This document shows, piece after piece, positions 19,355 through 30,246 of a stretch of 37,970 nucleotides of DNA (positions are counted from its first letter, which is position 1; every line of letters begins with the position of its first letter). Location of the stretch: the NCBI GenBank assembly GCA_009700145.1, contig WLMQ01000003.1:1-37970 (forward strand). The letters are read 5' to 3'. The notes under the pieces were generated by a model. That model ran no database searches. It was not told the origin of the DNA and worked only from the letters and a program-made list of their open reading frames with translations. The stretch comes from Actinomycetota bacterium. GTDB taxonomy: Bacteria; Actinomycetota; Acidimicrobiia; Acidimicrobiales; Ilumatobacteraceae. Both the position numbers and the translations under genes were made by a program.

Positions 19355-20617
19355 TTATAGCTTTCCGTCGACCATCAATTGAATTGCCCGACGACAGGTG
19401 CGGTTGAAAGCATCAACTGCCATATACAAATGTTCATCGGAAGTGTCTTCTTCTTTGGTGTGGCTGAGGCCAGCAATTGATGATGAGAAAATCATGACGG
19501 TCGGAATACTGCGGGCCATTTCGCTGGCATCGTGAAGTGCGCCACTGGGTAACTCCACATCATGGCCTTCAACCTCGCGAACACTCAGACGCGCTGCCTC
19601 GAGGAGCGCGGGGTGGAACGGCATTGGGGGAATGCGGAAGATGTGTTCAAATTCGACAGTGCATCCTTCGGCCTCGGCGGCGGCATGAGCAGCCGCAATG
19701 CTTTCGCTATACATCGCTGCCAATTCGGCGGTATCAATGTGGCGCATATCAAGAGTGATTGTGGTTTCGCCAGCAACTGCAGTGACGACGCCGGGTTTGC
19801 AGGCCACTGCTCCAACAGTTGTGACACCGTCGTGACTCTCCCCGATATCGGCCACTGCTAAAGCCAATCGAGCAGCAGCACGAAAACTGTCGCGGCGCAT
19901 TGGCATCGGCATCGTTCCGGCGTGCGCAGCTTGACCTTTGAAAATGAGTCGCTCGCGTTCAATGCCTTTGGTCCCGGTGACCGTGCAAATTCCTAAGTTC
20001 ATTGATTCAAGAATCGGGCCTTGTTCAATGTGAACTTCAACATATGCCTTGGTATCGGCAACGCGAGTTTGGGCTCCATCCAGATTGTCGATATCAACGC
20101 CGTGTTGCGGCAAGATGTCGATCAGTTTGTTGCCCTCTTTGTCGGAGAGTCCGCGCATGATGTCAACGTCAACTGTGCCCATGACTGCTGCTGAACCAAA
20201 GAGCGAACGACTAAACCGAGCGCCTTCCTCGTCGGCCCAATCAACAAGAGCGACCGTGACCGCAGGAGTGCCTTGAGCGGCGAGTGAGCGCAATAGTTCA
20301 AGACCGGCAAATACACCCAGGGCACCGTCAAGCCATCCGCCTTTGGGGACGCTGTCAAGGTGACTACCAACAACCAGGGTGTCTTTCGAAATTCCACGAA
20401 GGTAGGCCCAGAGGTTGCCGGCTTCGTCCACGTCAACCTCAACGGGCAAGCCACTCAGTTCTTCACGCAACAGGTTGCGAGCATTCACCCATTCAGGGGT
20501 CCAGCAGAGGCGTCGTGAGCCTTCTGGGCCTCCTGTGCGGGATGCCAATTCACGCAAGTCAGCGACAACCCGCTGGGGGCTAAAAGTTCCGGTGTCTACG
20601 GCGGTGTTACTCGACAT
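19355..20617 (-). CDS. M20-family Zn-dependent amidohydrolase (allantoate/N-carbamoyl-amino-acid hydrolase type)
   Basis: VVGSHLDSVPKGGWLDGALGVFAGLELLRSL, LVDWADEEGARFSRSLFGSAAVMG, EVHIEQGPILE, QAAHAGTMPMPMRRDS. Confidence 0.92.
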   Translation of the reverse strand: MSSNTAVDTGTFSPQRVVADLRELASRTGGPEGSRRLCWTPEWVNARNLLREELSGLPVEVDVDEAGNLWAYLRGISKDTLVVGSHLDSVPKGGWLDGALGVFAGLELLRSLAAQGTPAVTVALVDWADEEGARFSRSLFGSAAVMGTVDVDIMRGLSDKEGNKLIDILPQHGVDIDNLDGAQTRVADTKAYVEVHIEQGPILESMNLGICTVTGTKGIERERLIFKGQAAHAGTMPMPMRRDSFRAAARLALAVADIGESHDGVTTVGAVACKPGVVTAVAGETTITLDMRHIDTAELAAMYSESIAAAHAAAEAEGCTVEFEHIFRIPPMPFHPALLEAARLSVREVEGHDVELPSGALHDASEMARSIPTVMIFSSSIAGLSHTKEEDTSDEHLYMAVDAFNRTCRRAIQLMVDGKL

Positions 20618-20631
20618 GCCATAACGGTACC

Positions 20632-21015
20632 GTGGCACCTGTGATTGATCACATTCTTATTAACGAACTTCGGGTCGTCAGCGTCATCGGGGTACTCGAC
20701 CACGAACGCCTGTCAGCCCAACCGCTGCAAATTGATGTGGATATTCATGTAGATCTGCACGATGCCGGATCAAGCGATGATCTCACCCAGACGGTCCACT
20801 ATGGCGAAGTATGTATGCAACTTGCCGAGATTGCTCGATCAACTTCTGATCAATTGCTTGAACGATTGGCTCAACGTATGGCCGATGTCGTGTTGTCATT
20901 TCCGCATGTTTTGGCAGTTGACCTGACTTTGACCAAACTTCGACCACCGGTTCCTGAAGATGTTCAGTCGACAGCAGTACGAATTCATCGCGCCGCGCTT
21001 CGAACCAACGAGTAA
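20632..21015 (+). CDS. folB: Dihydroneopterin aldolase
   Basis: ILINELRVVSVIGVLDHERLSAQPLQIDVDIHVDL...TVHYGEV; followed by folK; GTG start. Confidence 0.93.
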   Translation: MAPVIDHILINELRVVSVIGVLDHERLSAQPLQIDVDIHVDLHDAGSSDDLTQTVHYGEVCMQLAEIARSTSDQLLERLAQRMADVVLSFPHVLAVDLTLTKLRPPVPEDVQSTAVRIHRAALRTNE

Positions 21016-21018
21016 AAC

Positions 21019-21498
21019 GTGCACGAAGCGATTATTGCTCTAGGAAGTAATTTAGGAGACCGAGTTCAATCGTTGAATGATGCCATTGAACAATTTGGTG
21101 TCCATGTGCTGAAACAATCTCAGGTTTTTGAGACAGACCCAGTTGGTGGCCCAGAAAATCAAGGGGCGTATCTCAACATGGTTGTGGCGCTGGAAACCGA
21201 ACTTGATCCGTATGCGCTCATGCGATGGTTACATCGCATTGAAGCCGAAGCAGGAAGGGTGCGGGAGATTCATTGGGGTCCACGCACGCTCGATTTAGAT
21301 TTGCTTTTTTATGATGCTGTGTCAATCGCTGGCGGCGAGTTAACCGTGCCGCATCCGAGATATGCCGAAAGGCGTTTTGTCTTGGCGCCACTGCAAGAAG
21401 TTGCCCCTGAAAGATGCCCAAAGAATTGGGATGCAACACTTCCTCCTGATGCAGTGCACCCGCGCGGCGCACTCGCACATCTCACATCTTCTCTATAA
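21019..21498 (+). CDS. folK: 2-amino-4-hydroxy-6-hydroxymethyldihydropteridine pyrophosphokinase
   Basis: IIALGSNLGDRVQSLNDAIEQF, ETDPVGGPENQGAYLNMVVALET, WGPRTLDLDLLFYD, VPHPRYAERRFVLAPLQEVAP. Confidence 0.95.
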   Translation: MHEAIIALGSNLGDRVQSLNDAIEQFGVHVLKQSQVFETDPVGGPENQGAYLNMVVALETELDPYALMRWLHRIEAEAGRVREIHWGPRTLDLDLLFYDAVSIAGGELTVPHPRYAERRFVLAPLQEVAPERCPKNWDATLPPDAVHPRGALAHLTSSL

Positions 21499-22269
21499 GC
21501 CAAGTTGCCGTTCAACCCGACGAATTTTCTCGGGGTAGTGACCACGACCGAACTCGGGTTGTTGGCGCAAAACGATCTCGAGTAGTTCATCGTGTTGTGC
21601 AGTTTCTTTCCAGGGCAATGCGATGTAGAGCGGCAGATTGAAGATTCGTAAGCGATCAAGGTTCGAGTACACGCGCTTTTGATAGATGTAGCGCTCGTCC
21701 CACGGCCAATTCGAAGGAGCAAAGCCAGTGCCCGGATCAAGGATGCAGAGATGTCGCAATCCAAAGCGGTCGGCAACTTTGAGCTGTTCAGTAAAGAAGT
21801 CAAGCATGACCTGAATGGGGTCGGCCTTCACGAGTTCCATTTCGCGCGGATTTGGTCCCGATAAAAATGGCAGCACAATGGGTGCCTGAAAATCGGCGGC
21901 AACTTGCCACATCTCATCGTTTTGCATTCCGTCAGCAGCGTTGATGACTGTTGCCCCATGTTCAAGAGCAAGACGCGTGACCTGGGGTTTCCACGAATCA
22001 ATACTGAGGGGCACATTGAACTGCGCCAAGGTTTCGACGATCTCTTTGAGGCGGTCCCATTCTTCTTGCCAGGGGATCACTGAGGCGTTATCAGTTGAAC
22101 CTTGTCCGCCCAGATCGATACCGTCGCACCCGTGATTCAGGAGATATTCACCTCTCCGTTTGGCAGAAGTGGCATCAGTTGCGATTGAATCGAGGTTTAA
22201 TGAGTCAGGTGAAGCGTTCACCACGCCGTACAAGAACATGTTCCGCAGGCTACGGGATGGAGTTGACAT
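21493..22269 (-). CDS. Dihydropteroate synthase-like protein (FolP paralog type)
   Basis: YGVVNASPDSLNLDS, GCDGIDLGGQGSTDN, PLSIDSWKPQVTRLALEHGATVINAADGMQ: TIM-barrel DHPS fold but several canonical motifs changed. Start could instead be 22239. Confidence 0.8.
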   Translation of the reverse strand: MSTPSRSLRNMFLYGVVNASPDSLNLDSIATDATSAKRRGEYLLNHGCDGIDLGGQGSTDNASVIPWQEEWDRLKEIVETLAQFNVPLSIDSWKPQVTRLALEHGATVINAADGMQNDEMWQVAADFQAPIVLPFLSGPNPREMELVKADPIQVMLDFFTEQLKVADRFGLRHLCILDPGTGFAPSNWPWDERYIYQKRVYSNLDRLRIFNLPLYIALPWKETAQHDELLEIVLRQQPEFGRGHYPEKIRRVERQLGL

Positions 22270-23170
22270 GAGCGCAGTCAAGACATTTGATCCAACTGGA
22301 TGGGACCTTGCTTACGCTTTGAGCCTGAAAGGCGATCGCACGATCTCGGTCTGTATTCCGTGCCGTAACGAAGCTCAGACAGTCGGCGACCTCGTTCGGA
22401 TGATTGAACCGACTCTCGTTGGCACATTGGTTGATGAATTGATTGTGCTTGACGATGACTCGACCGATGGTACTGATGAAATTGCCGCAGAGGCTGGAGC
22501 AACAGTAGTACCAGTTGATTTTGTGCATTTCTTTCACGGAGCCGCGCGCGGAAAAGGAAACGCACTGTGGGCGAGCTTGTTGGCGAGTGCTGGTGACATC
22601 GTTGTTTGGATTGACGGCGATATCACGAGTTTCACCACCGATTGGATTGTTCGGCTAGTGACTCCATTGCTCATCGACGATGAACTCGGACTGGTCAAAG
22701 CAAATTACGAACGTCCGTCTCACTTGGGCGGTGGTGGACGAACGACTGAACTCGTCGCACGGCCATTGTTGTCGATGTACTTTCCAGAAATTGCCGATTT
22801 GCAACAGCCGCTCGCTGGTGAATTTGCTGGTCGACGAAGCATGCTTGAGGCAATTCCTTTCGCAACCGGTTGGGGCGTTGAAATTGGCATGTTGATCGAT
22901 ATGGCCGAAAAGTTTGGCATTCAAAGTCTTGGCCAGGTTGATCTTGGTGTGCGATTACATCGCCATCATAAATTAGAAACTCTGGCTATCCAAGCTGCAG
23001 AAGTCGCGGCAACTCTGTTATTGCGCACTCCAAATCCGCCGGCATTTGCTGAAGACGTGCCGATGTTGCATCGCAAAGAACTTGGTCCCTTGCAACTCAA
23101 TATCGGTGAGCGACCACCAGTGAATTCGCTTCCGAAAATGGCTCAGTTGCCAAGTTCAGATCGTAAGTAG
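22268..23170 (+). CDS. gpgS: Glucosyl-3-phosphoglycerate synthase-like GT2 glycosyltransferase
   Basis: RTISVCIPCRNEAQTVGDLVRMI, VLDDDSTDGTDEIAAEAGATVV, GKGNALWASLLASAGDIVVWIDGDI, PLAGEFAGRRSMLEAIPFATGWGVEIGMLID; SD GGAG upstream of the ATG. Confidence 0.9.
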   Translation: MSAVKTFDPTGWDLAYALSLKGDRTISVCIPCRNEAQTVGDLVRMIEPTLVGTLVDELIVLDDDSTDGTDEIAAEAGATVVPVDFVHFFHGAARGKGNALWASLLASAGDIVVWIDGDITSFTTDWIVRLVTPLLIDDELGLVKANYERPSHLGGGGRTTELVARPLLSMYFPEIADLQQPLAGEFAGRRSMLEAIPFATGWGVEIGMLIDMAEKFGIQSLGQVDLGVRLHRHHKLETLAIQAAEVAATLLLRTPNPPAFAEDVPMLHRKELGPLQLNIGERPPVNSLPKMAQLPSSDRK

Positions 23171-23757
23171 CGCAAGAAAACAAAACCCGAGTCTTGGCAT
23201 ACGTGTGCGAGAGTCCATGATTCGTGGTTGAACCATTCGCCTTCGAAAATGCGTGGCGTCGTTCCGCCGATAAACATCGGTGCGATCGTGAGACAAATTT
23301 CGTCAATCAAATTGGCCCGCAACATTTGATTATTCAAACTTGGGCCACCCTCAAGTACACAGATTGATCCGGGAAGGTCGAGCACGATTGTCTCCACCTC
23401 GCCTTCTACGACGCGCGTATTGCCAGCGGCCAAAAGAGTCTGCGTATTCGACCCAAGATCGCCAGTTGTCGATAACACCACGAGTTGTTGGTGTTTCGGC
23501 AACGGCGAGTATGTATCTTTGCGTACGGTTTCGGCGCCAACGAGAACACAGTCAGCCGAGCGATGAAGATGTAGGAAGACTTCGCGGTCGGTTGGTCCGC
23601 CCAACTTTGCCGAGTTGCCGTCGATTGCAGTGGCACCGTCGGCTGTGCTGATCATCGAGAGGACCACCCACGGTCGGTCGTGACGACGAGTGCGGTGAGT
23701 GCCGTCGTAGGCCGCTGCGACCGAAATTTCTTGGGGTCGCGGAAAGAGCATCTGCAC
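23143..23757 (-). CDS. RibD C-terminal/pyrimidine reductase-like protein
   Basis: RPWVVLSMISTADGATAIDGNSAKLGGPTDREVFLHLHRSADCVLVGAETVRKDTYSPL, VLEGGPSLNNQMLRANLIDEICLTIAPMFIGG. Confidence 0.88.
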   Translation of the reverse strand: MQMLFPRPQEISVAAAYDGTHRTRRHDRPWVVLSMISTADGATAIDGNSAKLGGPTDREVFLHLHRSADCVLVGAETVRKDTYSPLPKHQQLVVLSTTGDLGSNTQTLLAAGNTRVVEGEVETIVLDLPGSICVLEGGPSLNNQMLRANLIDEICLTIAPMFIGGTTPRIFEGEWFNHESWTLAHVCQDSGFVFLRYLRSELGN

Positions 23758-23812
23758 GCCCTCTGTCTAGCGGAAGTTTCGGTCATTAATTGGCAAAATT
23801 TCCTGGCGCAGA

Positions 23813-23832
23813 GTTTCTGACACTCCGTCAGA
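23813..23832. promoter_or_regulatory. Candidate operator, site A
   Basis: GTTTCTGACACTCCGTCAGA, near-perfect palindrome, 19 nt upstream of the acyl-CoA dehydrogenase ATG; same sequence family as 32552-32576 and 36208-36227. Confidence 0.8.
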
Positions 23833-23851
23833 TGGGGGGTAAGGTGAATCC

Positions 23852-25036
23852 ATGTATCTCGCCGAAACTCCCGAACAGCAGGCACTACGCAAAGAACTCC
23901 GTGAATATTTTGCGGCGATGTTGACTCCTGAAGTACGAGCAGAGTTGGGTGAATCAGGCGAAGGAAGGCCGTTGTTTCGTGAGCTCGTGCGCAAACTTGG
24001 CGCCGACGGTTGGCTCGGACTCGGATGGCCCAAAGAATTCGGTGGCCAGGGACGACCGGCAACCGATCAGTTCATCATGTTCGACGAAATTCAGCGGGCC
24101 CACGCGCCGTTCCCGTTCGTCACGGTGAACACGGTTGGTCCGGCCATCATGGCCCATGGAACCCAAGCGCAAAAAGATCAGTACCTCACCGGAATTCTTC
24201 AAGGTGAAATTAACTTCGCCATTGGTTATACCGAACCAGAAGCCGGAACCGACCTTGCGAGTCTGAAGTGCTCGGCGGTACTTGATGGTGATGAGTGGGT
24301 CATCAATGGCAACAAGGTGTACACATCGGGCGCTAACCAATCTGACTATGTCTGGTTGGCATGCCGTACCGACACCGAAGCACCCAAGCACCAAGGCATC
24401 ACGTTGATCATTGTTCCGACCAAGACGCCGGGCTTTGAATGGACTCCCATTGTGACTGTCGGTGGAGTGATGACGACAGCGACTTATTACACCGATGTAC
24501 GCGTTCCGAAAGAAAACGTGATCGGAGAGATCAACGGTGGTTGGAAGCTCATCACGATGCAACTCAATCACGAGCGCGTTGGATTGGCGGCACTGTCGGG
24601 TTTGACCGAACGTCTGTTAGACGATGTCACTACGTGGTGTCGCGTCACTCCAAGCGGAACCGGCAACGATCAAAAGATGATTGATGTTCCGTGGGTGCAA
24701 GCCGATCTGGCAAAGAGCCATGCACTTCTTGATGCGATTCGATTGATGACCTGGAAGTTGGCCAAAGCAGTTTCGGATAACACGCTCGGACCGGCCGAAG
24801 CATCTGGCGTCAAAGTCTTCGGCACTGAAAAGGCTGTCGAGGTTTATCGAACTCTTCAGGGAATTCTTGGCCCGGTATCGCACCTACGAGAAGGATCTGA
24901 AGGCGCAGTCATCCATGGTGAAGTTGAACGTGCCGCTCGGGCCGCACAGATCAACACATTTGGTGGTGGCGTGAATGAGATTCAGCGCGAATTGGTAGCA
25001 ACCGCTGGTTTAGGACTCGTGCGCTCAACTCGATAA
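23852..25036 (+). CDS. Acyl-CoA dehydrogenase
   Basis: MYLAETPEQQALRKELREYFAAML, GLGWPKEFGGQGRPATDQFIMFDEIQRA, INFAIGYTEPEAGTDLASLKCSA, terminal FGGGVNEIQRELVATAGLGLVR. Confidence 0.94.
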   Translation: MYLAETPEQQALRKELREYFAAMLTPEVRAELGESGEGRPLFRELVRKLGADGWLGLGWPKEFGGQGRPATDQFIMFDEIQRAHAPFPFVTVNTVGPAIMAHGTQAQKDQYLTGILQGEINFAIGYTEPEAGTDLASLKCSAVLDGDEWVINGNKVYTSGANQSDYVWLACRTDTEAPKHQGITLIIVPTKTPGFEWTPIVTVGGVMTTATYYTDVRVPKENVIGEINGGWKLITMQLNHERVGLAALSGLTERLLDDVTTWCRVTPSGTGNDQKMIDVPWVQADLAKSHALLDAIRLMTWKLAKAVSDNTLGPAEASGVKVFGTEKAVEVYRTLQGILGPVSHLREGSEGAVIHGEVERAARAAQINTFGGGVNEIQRELVATAGLGLVRSTR

Positions 25037-25043
25037 ATGTGTT

Positions 25044-26267
<1,224 letters not shown>

Positions 26268-27500
26268 TTAGCGAGCTTGAAGTTGAACTGGGAGAGTTTT
26301 AATGCCGTGAATGAAACTTGAACGCAACTTGCGAACTTCGCCAGTGAGCTCGATGGAATCGATGCGCTTGGCCATTTCTTCAAACAAGATACGCATTTCA
26401 AGTCGTGCCAAGTTTGCACCGAGGCAGAAGTGTGGACCGCCACCACCAAAGGTGACGTGGGGGTTGGGATTGCGCGTGATATCGAACTTGAAAGGATCCG
26501 TGAAAACAGAATCGTCACGGTTGGCCGATGGGTAGAGCATGGCGACTGCATCGCCTTCTTTGATCTGCACACCGTGGAGTTCAACATCGCACACCGCAGT
26601 ACGGCGGAAGTTGTTGACCGGAGTTCCCCAACGAAGAATTTCTTCAACAGTTGTTGTCACCAAACTTGGATCGTTCTTCAACAGGTTCCACTGGTCAGGG
26701 TTTTCAATCATGGCGAGAACACCGTGACTGATTCCGTTACGGGTGGTCTCGTTGCCAGCAACAGCGAGCAGCAACATGAAGAGGTCGAATTCGTGTTCGG
26801 TGAGAACGTCACCATCGTGTTCGCTAATCAGCGTCGTGATGATGTCGTCTTTAGGTTCAAGCTTGCGCTGAGCCGCAAGTTCGTTGGAGTACATGTACAA
26901 CTCGGCGGCCGCAATTTGGGCGTCTTCTGGCGAACCGGCAAAATCGGGATCGGTGGTGCCGATCATGGTGTTTGACCAATGGAAAACCTTGCGACGATCC
27001 TCGACAGGGATGCCCACAAGTTCGGCGATCGCAATGAGGGGGAGCTCGGCTGACACCTTGTCAACGAAATCAAGATTTTTCTCTTGTAAGGCTTCGTCGA
27101 TGAGTTGAATTGCTACTTCGCGGAAGTGCTCTTCGAGCATGCGCATTGCTTTGGGAGTGAAACCACGGTTGACCAAACTCTTCAGGCGAGTGTGCTCGGG
27201 AGGATCGAGATCAATCATCAAGCGGGCGAGGTCAAGATCGGGTCGATCTTGATTCATCAACGATCCCTTGGCACCAGACGAATATGTCTGGAACTTACGA
27301 CTGATTTCAACAACGTCGGCATGGCGAGTGATTGCCCAAAACCATTCGGGGTAACCCTGTTCAATTCCACGATGGCGCGCAATCGGCGCTTCATTGCGAA
27401 GACGAGTGAGTAGTTCGTGAGGCGGACCATTGCGGTAGGCATCATTTGAAATGACATCAAGTGAGTCGAAACTCAAATCTGAATTGGTTTCTTGGCTCAT
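26268..27500 (-). CDS. cyp125: Cytochrome P450, CYP125/CYP142-like (putative sterol side-chain hydroxylase)
   Basis: AVAGNETTRNGISHG (I-helix), heme loop FGGGGPHFCLGANLARLEMR, DPPEHTRLKSLVNRGFTPKAM; position in an igr-like operon. Confidence 0.8.
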   Translation of the reverse strand: MSQETNSDLSFDSLDVISNDAYRNGPPHELLTRLRNEAPIARHRGIEQGYPEWFWAITRHADVVEISRKFQTYSSGAKGSLMNQDRPDLDLARLMIDLDPPEHTRLKSLVNRGFTPKAMRMLEEHFREVAIQLIDEALQEKNLDFVDKVSAELPLIAIAELVGIPVEDRRKVFHWSNTMIGTTDPDFAGSPEDAQIAAAELYMYSNELAAQRKLEPKDDIITTLISEHDGDVLTEHEFDLFMLLLAVAGNETTRNGISHGVLAMIENPDQWNLLKNDPSLVTTTVEEILRWGTPVNNFRRTAVCDVELHGVQIKEGDAVAMLYPSANRDDSVFTDPFKFDITRNPNPHVTFGGGGPHFCLGANLARLEMRILFEEMAKRIDSIELTGEVRKLRSSFIHGIKTLPVQLQAR

Positions 27501-28690
27501 CGGTCTACCCCCAGAATTAGCCCGCTTGTGGGCACACCCGTGCCAGCAGTCACGAGAACATTTTCAACCTTATCTACCTGATTGACACTTGTGCCACGGA
27601 CTTGTCGAACTGCTTCGGCAATGCCATTCATGCCATGGATGTACGCCTCACCAAGTTGGCCACCATGGGTGTTAATGGGAAGTCGTCCACCAATTTCAAG
27701 TGCGCCATCCTTGATGAAATCTTTGGCCTCGCCGCGGCCACAAAAGCCAAACTCTTCCAGTTGCATCAGTACGTATGGCGTGAAGTGGTCGTACAAGATT
27801 GCTGTCTGGATATCAGCAGGAGTCAGACCCGAAGATGTCCATAGTTCGTCGGCGACAACTTTCATTTCAGGAAGTTGGGCAATGTCGTCACGGAAGAACG
27901 AAGTCATTGTCCATTGATCGACGCCGGCACCTTGAGCACCAGCAACGATTAATGCGGGAGTATTTGGCAAATCACGAGCGCGTTCGGCGCTTGTCACGAC
28001 GAGGGCTTGCCCGCCGTCGCTTTCTTGACAGCAGTCAAGTAAGTGCAATGGATCAACGATCCAACGGCTGGCTTGGTGATCTTCGAGAGTGATGGGGTCG
28101 TTGTAAAACCACGCAGCAGGGTTGTTGGCTGCGTGTCGTCGACCGGCGACGGCAACGCGACCAAAATCGGCAGAAGTTGCGCCATAAAGATGCATGTATC
28201 GACGCGCGACCATGGCTACCCAACTCGCGGGAGTGAGTTGACCCGCAGGAGTGGTCCACGAGAACTGTGCTCGTTCGGCGGTTGCAGCATTCGGGAGGTC
28301 TTGAACTCCGGCACCAAATCTTCGGCCACTTCGCTCGTTGAAGGCGCGATAGCAAACAACTGCATCGGCGACTCCGGTTGCGACGGCCATCGCGGCCATC
28401 ACAATGGTGCCACACGCGGCACCGCCGCCGTAATGCACGCGACTGAAATGACGCAAACTGCCGATGCCAACGTGACGTGCTATTTCAACATCAGGATTGT
28501 TGTCGGTCGAATATGTGACCATGCCATCAATGTCTGATGGCTTCAGACCGGCATCGGCGATTGCGGCCGCAACGGCTTCGCTCGCCAAACTCATTTCGCT
28601 TCGACCAGAGTCTTTGGAAAACTCTGTGGCTCCGATTCCTACGATGGAGGCTTTGCCTCCGAGTTGATTGCCCGGACGATTGACGCTCAT
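27497..28690 (-). CDS. ltp2: Ltp2-like thiolase-fold aldolase (lipid-transfer protein)
   Basis: KASIVGIGATEFSKDSGRSEMSLASEAV, HYGGGAACGTIVMAAMAVATGVADAVVCYRAFNERSG, LPINTHGGQLGEAYIHGMNGIAEAVRQVRGTSVNQV. Confidence 0.88.
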   Translation of the reverse strand: MSVNRPGNQLGGKASIVGIGATEFSKDSGRSEMSLASEAVAAAIADAGLKPSDIDGMVTYSTDNNPDVEIARHVGIGSLRHFSRVHYGGGAACGTIVMAAMAVATGVADAVVCYRAFNERSGRRFGAGVQDLPNAATAERAQFSWTTPAGQLTPASWVAMVARRYMHLYGATSADFGRVAVAGRRHAANNPAAWFYNDPITLEDHQASRWIVDPLHLLDCCQESDGGQALVVTSAERARDLPNTPALIVAGAQGAGVDQWTMTSFFRDDIAQLPEMKVVADELWTSSGLTPADIQTAILYDHFTPYVLMQLEEFGFCGRGEAKDFIKDGALEIGGRLPINTHGGQLGEAYIHGMNGIAEAVRQVRGTSVNQVDKVENVLVTAGTGVPTSGLILGVDR

Positions 28691-29109
28691 GGCAAAATCA
28701 CCTCAACAGTTGCATTCATGTGGTCACCCATTGAGTTTGAACCTTTCACCGCAACGGTGACGACTTTGTTGACATCATCTTTTGCAGTAACTGAACCAGT
28801 GATCACCATGGTGTCACCGGGGTAGTTGGGGGCGCCCAATCGAACTTTGACCGAACGAATAAATGAGTTGGGCCCAGTCCAGTCGGTCACAAAACGCCCG
28901 ACGAATGCGTTTGACGTGAGGATATTCATGATGATGTCTTGTGAACCACGCTCGGCTGCAATCGATGGATCGTGGTGCACAACTTGATAGTCGCGTGTAG
29001 CGATTGCCGTTGAAACAATCAGCGTTCGAGTAATTGGTAGGTCGAGAGGCGTTAATTCGTCTCCAATGGCGACGGTGGCGAATGATCGAGTGTCGGGAAG
29101 AGTCGTCAT
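28687..29109 (-). CDS. chsH1: MaoC-like hydratase subunit (ChsH1-like)
   Basis: STAIATRDYQVVHHDPSIAAERGSQDIIMNILTSNAFVGRFVTDWTG; 140 aa; ATGA overlap with ltp2. Confidence 0.82.
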   Translation of the reverse strand: MTTLPDTRSFATVAIGDELTPLDLPITRTLIVSTAIATRDYQVVHHDPSIAAERGSQDIIMNILTSNAFVGRFVTDWTGPNSFIRSVKVRLGAPNYPGDTMVITGSVTAKDDVNKVVTVAVKGSNSMGDHMNATVEVILP

Positions 29110-29121
29110 GTCACGTCCGTT

Positions 29122-30246
29122 TCACGTACGGGCAATCAAATTGCCGAGTCGGGCGAGGTGCGAACTCGCTGATCCAAGAACACTGGCTAATTGAATGCCC
29201 CACAAGAAATAGCGGTGTACGGGGTAATCAACATCTGCGCCGATTCCGCCGTGAAGATGTTGTGCAGCGGTGACGACTTGCTGGGCTCCTTCGCTGGCCC
29301 AATACGCAGCAACCGCGACATCGCGGCGGGCATCAAAGCCCTCGGCGAGTCGCCATGCGGCGTTGAGCGCGGTGACGCGCATTGCTTCGGTTGTGATGTA
29401 ACCGTCGGCTGCACGTTGGGTTGTTGCCTGGAAAGCAGCAAGGGGTTTTCCGAATTGACGGCGTGATGACAGGTGAGTCGAAACATAAGCGAGTGAACCT
29501 TCGGCGACACCAACTTGAATTGCCGCGAGAGCAGTGAGTGAATGCTCAAAAACCGAACGTAATGCTTCACGATTATCAATGTCGGTTCCGTGACCGAGAA
29601 TATCGTTCAGAGCAATTGTGCAGTCAAATAAAATGTGGGCTTGCGGTTCGTGATTCGTTGTCTTCACTTCGGTCTGTGAAACACCGCTTGATGAAAGATC
29701 GACAATGGCTACGCCGACGTCATTGCTTGAGTTGCCGGCAAAAGTGATGGGCACCAAGACGAAGTCTGCGTGTTGTGCAAACGGCACTGCTGGCTTGTAT
29801 CCCTGCAACTTCACCGAGTCGCCATTAACGGTGGCAATAACCGTGGGTCGCATGACATCATTTGCGCCCGATTCGGCAAGCGCGATCGTGATAACGGTTT
29901 CACCACTTGCGATACCTGGCAGGAGTTTGCGCTGCTGTTCGGGGGAACCAAAGTCGGTTATTGCAAGTGCACTGACTCCCGTTGTCCATAGGGGGACAGG
30001 GGCGACATAGCGACCTTGCCCCATGAGTGCGAGAGATAGTTCAACCCCGCCAAAACCGCTTCCACCAAACTCTTCGGGGACGCACAAGGCCTGAATTCCG
30101 CTGTTGGCGAGTTGTTGCCACATGTCGCGATCGAAGCCGTCACCTTTTTCGGCAACCTTGACTCGTTCAACAGTCGACTGCCCTTCGAAAATCTGGAGAG
30201 CAAGATCTTTAATGACTTGTTGTTCTTCGGAAAGATCGAAATTCAT
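29122..30246 (-). CDS. Acyl-CoA dehydrogenase (FadE28/ChsE1-like)
   Basis: MNFDLSEEQQVIKDLALQIF..., SSRRQFGKPLAAFQATTQRAADGYI, AAQHLHGGIGADVDYPVHRYFLWG; ATGA overlap with chsH2-like. Confidence 0.85.
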   Translation of the reverse strand: MNFDLSEEQQVIKDLALQIFEGQSTVERVKVAEKGDGFDRDMWQQLANSGIQALCVPEEFGGSGFGGVELSLALMGQGRYVAPVPLWTTGVSALAITDFGSPEQQRKLLPGIASGETVITIALAESGANDVMRPTVIATVNGDSVKLQGYKPAVPFAQHADFVLVPITFAGNSSNDVGVAIVDLSSSGVSQTEVKTTNHEPQAHILFDCTIALNDILGHGTDIDNREALRSVFEHSLTALAAIQVGVAEGSLAYVSTHLSSRRQFGKPLAAFQATTQRAADGYITTEAMRVTALNAAWRLAEGFDARRDVAVAAYWASEGAQQVVTAAQHLHGGIGADVDYPVHRYFLWGIQLASVLGSASSHLARLGNLIART

